9,536 bases of DNA, from NCBI GenBank assembly GCA_937906485.1, contig CALCYB010000118.1:1-9536 (forward strand). Reading direction: 5' to 3'. Positions 6,755 through 9,536 of the stretch are shown here, one piece after another. The notes beneath the pieces were generated by a model. The model did not search any database. It had not been told where the DNA came from and saw nothing but the letters and a program-made list of their open reading frames with translations. How positions within the stretch are numbered: position 1 is the first letter of the stretch; every line of letters begins with the position of its first letter. Origin of the DNA: an uncultured Rikenellaceae bacterium. GTDB lineage: Bacteria > Bacteroidota > Bacteroidia > Bacteroidales > UBA932. The position numbers were made by a program, and so were the translations under genes.

Positions 6755-6756
6755 CT

Positions 6757-7716
6757 ATGGAAACCATCATCCCCCCGGTCAGCCGCGAGAAGATACTGGC
6801 AGAACTGACACAAGACAAATACATCCGCAATACCCGCAAAGGCAACAACGAATTGTATGAAGTGACAGCCCTGAACTCCCCCGAAGTCATGAAAGAAATC
6901 GGCCGGCTTCGCGAACTCTCCTTCCGTGCCGCCGGAGGAGGAACCGGCAAATCCATGGACATCGATGAATTTGACCTGGATCCCCAGAACCCTTACCGGC
7001 AACTCATCGTGTGGGACCCTGACGAACAGGAAATCATCGGCGGTTACCGTTACCTGCGGGGGACTGAAATCATCCCGGAACAACTGGCAACCCGAGAACT
7101 GTTCCATTTCTCCGAATCCTTTGTCAACGATTACCTGCCCAAGACCATTGAACTGGGCCGATCCTTCATCCAACCGGGCTATCAGGGAACCCGCATGAAA
7201 ACCAAAGGACTCTATTCCTTGGACAACCTTTGGGACGGGTTGGGTGCCTTGATTGTCAGATACAGTGATTGCGAATACTTCTTCGGCAAGGTAACCATGT
7301 ACACGACCTACAACGTCAAAGCCCGCAACATCCTGCTGCACTTCCTGCACCACTTCTTCGAAGACCCGGACAAACTCGTACGTCCCATCCATCCGATTGA
7401 ATACGACAACAACAATTCGGAATACCTGCACATGTTTGACGGGATGGAATACAAAGACGCCTACCGCAAATTGCAGAAGGCGTTGAAAGACCGTGGGGAA
7501 TTCATTCCGCCACTGATCAATTCCTACATGAACATCTCCCCGTCCATGCGGGTATTCGGAACATCACTCAACCCGGGATTTGGCGGTGTCGAAGAAACCG
7601 GTATCCTGGTCTACATCCCGGACCTCTACGAAGACCGTATCGGACGGCACCTCAACCCTATCCGGTTTATCCGTCAGGCCATGGCCCAACGTTTCCTTCC
7701 TAAATGGTGGAGATAG
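6757..7716 (+). CDS. glsB: OlsB-like GNAT N-acyltransferase, probable glycine lipid N-acyltransferase GlsB
   Basis: GlsB in Bacteroides joins a 3-hydroxy fatty acyl group to the amine of glycine, giving the lyso-glycine lipid that GlsA then O-acylates. The 319-residue protein resembles the OlsB/hemolysin branch of the GNAT superfamily. It has RLRELSFRAAGGGTGKSMDIDEFD near 50-73, IIGGYRYLRG at 93-102 and IELGRSFIQPGYQG at 131-144, equivalent to the ELGR/ELSR core of OlsB proteins. A C-terminal extension ends in LPKWWR. The frame is open from 6700, but I take the ATG at 6757, 2 bases after the glsA stop, because the upstream part lies inside glsA and is unlike the family. Its 3' end overlaps the convergent SPOR gene by 17 bases. 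Ornithine or another amine as acceptor cannot be excluded from sequence alone. Confidence 0.82.
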   Translation: METIIPPVSREKILAELTQDKYIRNTRKGNNELYEVTALNSPEVMKEIGRLRELSFRAAGGGTGKSMDIDEFDLDPQNPYRQLIVWDPDEQEIIGGYRYLRGTEIIPEQLATRELFHFSESFVNDYLPKTIELGRSFIQPGYQGTRMKTKGLYSLDNLWDGLGALIVRYSDCEYFFGKVTMYTTYNVKARNILLHFLHHFFEDPDKLVRPIHPIEYDNNNSEYLHMFDGMEYKDAYRKLQKALKDRGEFIPPLINSYMNISPSMRVFGTSLNPGFGGVEETGILVYIPDLYEDRIGRHLNPIRFIRQAMAQRFLPKWWR

Positions 7717-8200
7717 GCTCCCTAACCAGGAAAGCGGCGGGATAAGCACTGCGGATCCGTTCCATAAACTGCAGAGCTTCCGACTTGGTACGAAAATCAC
7801 CGACCGTCACCTTGAAATAAGGATTGACGTAGGAGCGGTATACCGGCACATCCGGAAACTGCATCAGGAACTCAATGGCCACAGATTCCGATTCCTTTCT
7901 GGCCATCTGTTTGTTGTCAAAATAAATGCGGAGACGGTAGCCATTGACCACACGTTGCCGGTTTTCCTGCAACTGCTGCTCATAGGCCGCCTTCAGCGCC
8001 GGCGAGAGGAGCACACGGTCCCCGATCTGCTCCATCAGCCGGTCGTATCGGGAAACACTGTCCACAGGCACGGTAACGGCCAACGTATCCAACGACAAGG
8101 TCAGTGAATCCTTCGGCAAATAGACACGCTCCACCGACTGGGCAGAGAGTCCTGTGCTCAACAACAAGGCACAAAAAAAGGCAAAAGCAGACATTCTCAT
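7700..8200 (-). CDS. Exported SPOR-domain protein
   Basis: SPOR domains bind peptidoglycan glycan strands stripped of stem peptides, as found at division sites. The 166-residue protein has a signal peptide (MRMSAFAFFCALLLSTGLSA, residues 1-20, with a type I site before QS), a Ser/Thr/Val-rich linker and helical stretch (about 21-80), and a C-terminal SPOR-like domain (about 86-162). That domain has the two half repeats GYRLRIYFDNKQMARKE and PYFKVTVGDFRTKSEALQFM. C10 is in the signal helix and is not a lipobox. The ATG at 8200 has a good Shine-Dalgarno sequence, unlike its neighbours. It follows the lipoprotein gene by 18 bases and is probably cotranscribed with it. The last codons overlap glsB in reverse. 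A structural or regulatory wall-binding role is inferred; no catalytic domain is seen. Confidence 0.86.
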   Translation of the reverse strand: MRMSAFAFFCALLLSTGLSAQSVERVYLPKDSLTLSLDTLAVTVPVDSVSRYDRLMEQIGDRVLLSPALKAAYEQQLQENRQRVVNGYRLRIYFDNKQMARKESESVAIEFLMQFPDVPVYRSYVNPYFKVTVGDFRTKSEALQFMERIRSAYPAAFLVREPISTI

Positions 8201-8207
8201 ACAACAA

Positions 8208-8213
8208 CCTCTT
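8208..8213 (-). promoter_or_regulatory. Shine-Dalgarno-like site for the SPOR gene
   Basis: On the minus strand 8213-8208 reads AAGAGG, with 7 bases before the ATG at 8200. This fits a canonical Shine-Dalgarno position and supports the first of two possible starts (8200 versus 8194). It is the only convincing such site upstream of a start codon in the window. Confidence 0.55.
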
Positions 8214-8218
8214 GAACG

Positions 8219-8707
8219 TTAGAACAAATTGATCTTGTCGGCCATTTTCGTCAACGGCATTTCAGGAACCTGAATCTGTTTGGTGCTGCCTTTTTTGTTT
8301 TCCCGGCGGGACACCTGTACGTCAGCGGTACCTTTCACATAAAAACCTTCCAGCACCTGCGGACTGAGGTTCAGCCCTATCTTCAACAGCAACAGCGGAT
8401 CTGACAAGTGGATGGTCAACGGTACGACCAACTCCTGCTCGGTATGGGCGGCCAGACGGCAGGTATCGGCCAACGAAACACGGGCAACCACCCCTTCTTC
8501 TGTATAAATCTCCCCATCCACATCCGTCAAGGCCAGGTAACGGTTACTGCCATTGTCCACCTTTGCCTTTACCTCCAGCAGAACACCTTTACCCATATCC
8601 ATCTTGATTTTGGACACGCCTATCTCTTTGAGGGCAATCTGTTCAATCCATTTGCAACCTGTCGCCAGCATCAGCAGCAACAGACAAGCCAAGCCAATTT
8701 TTCTCAT
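8219..8707 (-). CDS. Small lipoprotein with probable LEA/WHy-like domain
   Basis: The 162-residue protein starts with a lipoprotein signal (MRKIGLACLLLLMLATGC; lipidated Cys C18, preceded by L-A-T-G). The mature part has a single beta-rich domain at about 27-133. The run VLLEVKAKVDNGSNRYLALTD (42-62), the alternating strands to LTIHLSDPLLLLKIGL, and GFYVKGTADVQV near 121-132 resemble the late-embryogenesis-abundant type 2/WHy fold, but I cannot confirm this without a profile search. The tail is basic and Pro-containing. Residues after the Cys (K-W-I-E) do not form a clear surface-export signal, so a periplasm-facing outer-membrane location is most likely. The frame extends to a TTG at 8731, but that codon lies inside the -7 promoter element, so the ATG at 8707 is used. 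The SPOR gene follows after 18 bases. Specific function unknown. Confidence 0.82.
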   Translation of the reverse strand: MRKIGLACLLLLMLATGCKWIEQIALKEIGVSKIKMDMGKGVLLEVKAKVDNGSNRYLALTDVDGEIYTEEGVVARVSLADTCRLAAHTEQELVVPLTIHLSDPLLLLKIGLNLSPQVLEGFYVKGTADVQVSRRENKKGSTKQIQVPEMPLTKMADKINLF

Positions 8708-8728
8708 AATCTTCAAAACTTGATTATG

Positions 8729-8736
8729 CAAAGATA
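8729..8736 (-). promoter_or_regulatory. Predicted -7 promoter element of the lipoprotein-SPOR operon
   Basis: On the minus strand 8736-8729 is TATCTTTG, an exact TAnnTTTG match. It ends 21 bases before the lipoprotein ATG at 8707. No good -33 box is visible at 19-21 bases upstream, a stretch that falls on the first bases of miaB. Confidence 0.6.
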
Positions 8737-8744
8737 TAAAAAGT

Positions 8745-8752
8745 TATCTTTG
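8745..8752 (+). promoter_or_regulatory. Predicted -7 promoter element of miaB
   Basis: TATCTTTG at 8745-8752 matches TAnnTTTG exactly and ends 4 bases before the miaB ATG, the same distance as in ruvX. A weak -33 candidate (TTGA at 8720-8723, 21 bases upstream) is present. A leaderless or nearly leaderless transcript is predicted. Confidence 0.65.
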
Positions 8753-8756
8753 CAGT

Positions 8757-9536
8757 ATGATTGAGAACAATTTTCATTCCGTAAGACCCATCTTTGACCC
8801 GCAGTCAAAGCACGTTTTCATAGAGACTTATGGCTGTCAGATGAACTTCAATGACAGCGAAGTTGTCCTGTCCATCCTCCAGGGTGCAGGATATACCCTT
8901 TGCGAAAGCCTGGAGTCTGCCGACTTGATTCTGGTCAACACCTGTTCCATCCGGGACAATGCCGAGCAACGCATCTGGGGAAGACTCAACCACTTCCTGC
9001 AGATCAAGAAGAAAAATCCCGCGGTTCTGGTCGGCATCCTCGGCTGCATGGCCGAACGGCTAAAAGAACAATTGCTGGAACACAGGGCCGTTGACCTGGT
9101 GGTCGGTCCTGACGCTTACCGCGACCTCCCCCGGCTGCTGATGCTGCTGAGCGATTCCGGAAAACAGATCAACACCCTGCTCTCCCGTGAAGAGACCTAT
9201 GCCGAGATTTCGCCGGTACGAATGGACAAGAACGGTGTTTCCGCTTACATTTCCATCATGCGGGGCTGCAACAACATGTGTACCTATTGCGTGGTCCCCT
9301 ATACACGGGGAGCCGAACGCAGCCGGGACCCGCAAAGCATCCTGCGCGAAGCCCGGGAGATCATCGCCAACGGCTACCGGGAAATCAACCTGCTGGGCCA
9401 GAACGTGGATTCGTATCAATGGGAGGACGTGAATTTCGCAAGGTTGCTGGAAATGGTTGCCGAAGTCAATCCTCAGCTCAGAGTAAGATTCTCCACATCT
9501 CACCCGAAAGACATCAGCGACGAGGTGATATACACG
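8757..9536 (+). CDS. miaB: tRNA-2-methylthio-N6-dimethylallyladenosine synthase, N-terminal part (cut by the window edge)
   Basis: MiaB is a radical-SAM methylthiotransferase that adds a methylthio group at C2 of N6-dimethylallyl-adenosine 37 in tRNAs reading codons that begin with U. The 260 codons present run open to the window end. They contain the UPF0004 domain with its three cluster cysteines C27 (YGCQMN), C63 (NTCSIR) and C97 (LGCMAE). The radical-SAM motif follows, with C171, C175 and C178 in RGCNNMCTYCVVPYTRG, then LLGQNVDSY at 212-220 and RFSTSHPKD at 244-252. The family is around 430-470 residues, so the rest of the SAM barrel and the TRAM domain lie outside. MtaB-type and RimO relatives are less likely given YGCQMN and VVPYTRG. 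The ATG at 8757 is the only start that keeps C27; the next Met is residue 29. It diverges from the lipoprotein gene. Confidence 0.95.
   Translation, partial: MIENNFHSVRPIFDPQSKHVFIETYGCQMNFNDSEVVLSILQGAGYTLCESLESADLILVNTCSIRDNAEQRIWGRLNHFLQIKKKNPAVLVGILGCMAERLKEQLLEHRAVDLVVGPDAYRDLPRLLMLLSDSGKQINTLLSREETYAEISPVRMDKNGVSAYISIMRGCNNMCTYCVVPYTRGAERSRDPQSILREAREIIANGYREINLLGQNVDSYQWEDVNFARLLEMVAEVNPQLRVRFSTSHPKDISDEVIYT

Larger units (their letters stand above)
8727..8754. repeat. Perfect 10-base inverted repeat joining two divergent -7 promoter elements
   Basis: TGCAAAGATA at 8727-8736 and TATCTTTGCA at 8745-8754 are exact reverse complements, separated by an 8-base A-rich spacer. Each arm contains one TAnnTTTG element, pointing outward to the lipoprotein gene on the left and miaB on the right. 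The symmetry extends two bases beyond the 8-base promoter element on the outer side of each arm. Confidence 0.9.

Noticed and set aside
6700..6756. A longer glsB start inside glsA
   Set aside because: The extra 19 residues lie wholly in another frame of the glsA coding end, and the ATG at 6757 is 2 bases after the glsA stop, the usual operon arrangement.
7580..8107. A 175-codon plus-strand open frame running from the end of glsB through the SPOR gene
   Set aside because: It lies in another frame of glsB and antisense to the SPOR gene. The minus-strand protein has a signal peptide, a SPOR domain and a ribosome-binding site, so the plus frame is a shadow.
8201..8221. An AACGTT palindrome between the lipoprotein and SPOR genes, considered as an operator
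   Set aside because: Six bases of symmetry is expected by chance, and it overlaps the lipoprotein stop within an operon, so there is no support for a regulatory role.

Overview
The window looks like a chromosomal housekeeping segment of a Bacteroidales-type bacterium (phylum Bacteroidota) with roughly balanced GC. Three things point there. Every gene protein reads as a Bacteroidota-type homologue. Almost no gene has a Shine-Dalgarno sequence. The gaps between divergent genes carry the Bacteroidota promoter element TAnnTTTG. Genes are tightly packed, no gap exceeds about 75 bases, and I see no RNA gene, insertion sequence, prophage or CRISPR array.

Layout from left to right. (1) On the minus strand, a membrane-anchored M23 peptidase (1396-539) leads into dxr, of the MEP isoprenoid pathway, which runs off the left edge. 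(2) Divergently on the plus strand is the run ruvX - def - phosphomannomutase/phosphoglucomutase - upp (1423-4448), with gaps of 4 and 5 bases and then a 4-base overlap, so probably one operon. (3) rpoN (sigma-54) lies on the minus strand (5849-4443); its stop overlaps that of upp tail to tail. (4) Divergent from rpoN is a two-gene acyltransferase cassette (5924-7716) that matches GlsA (PlsC-like O-acyltransferase) and GlsB (OlsB-like N-acyltransferase) of Bacteroides glycine lipid synthesis. (5) On the minus strand, a small lipoprotein with a probable LEA/WHy-like domain is followed by an exported SPOR-domain protein (8707-7700). The latter overlaps the end of glsB by 17 bases. (6) Divergent from the lipoprotein, miaB (tRNA methylthiotransferase) starts at 8757 and runs off the right edge.

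The genes cover general cell upkeep: envelope and wall (M23, SPOR protein, lipoprotein, glycine lipids, sugar-phosphate supply), isoprenoid precursors, nucleotide salvage, protein and tRNA maturation, and one alternative sigma factor. I found no clearly new system. The less ordinary signals are in the spaces between genes. The three divergent junctions carry inverted symmetry around their -7 promoter elements, perfect at the lipoprotein/miaB junction. Three genes (ruvX, rpoN, miaB) start only 4-5 bases after a -7 element, which predicts leaderless or nearly leaderless mRNAs. Both convergent junctions overlap in coding sequence and leave no room for a terminator. The lipoprotein-SPOR pair is the least characterised gene unit.
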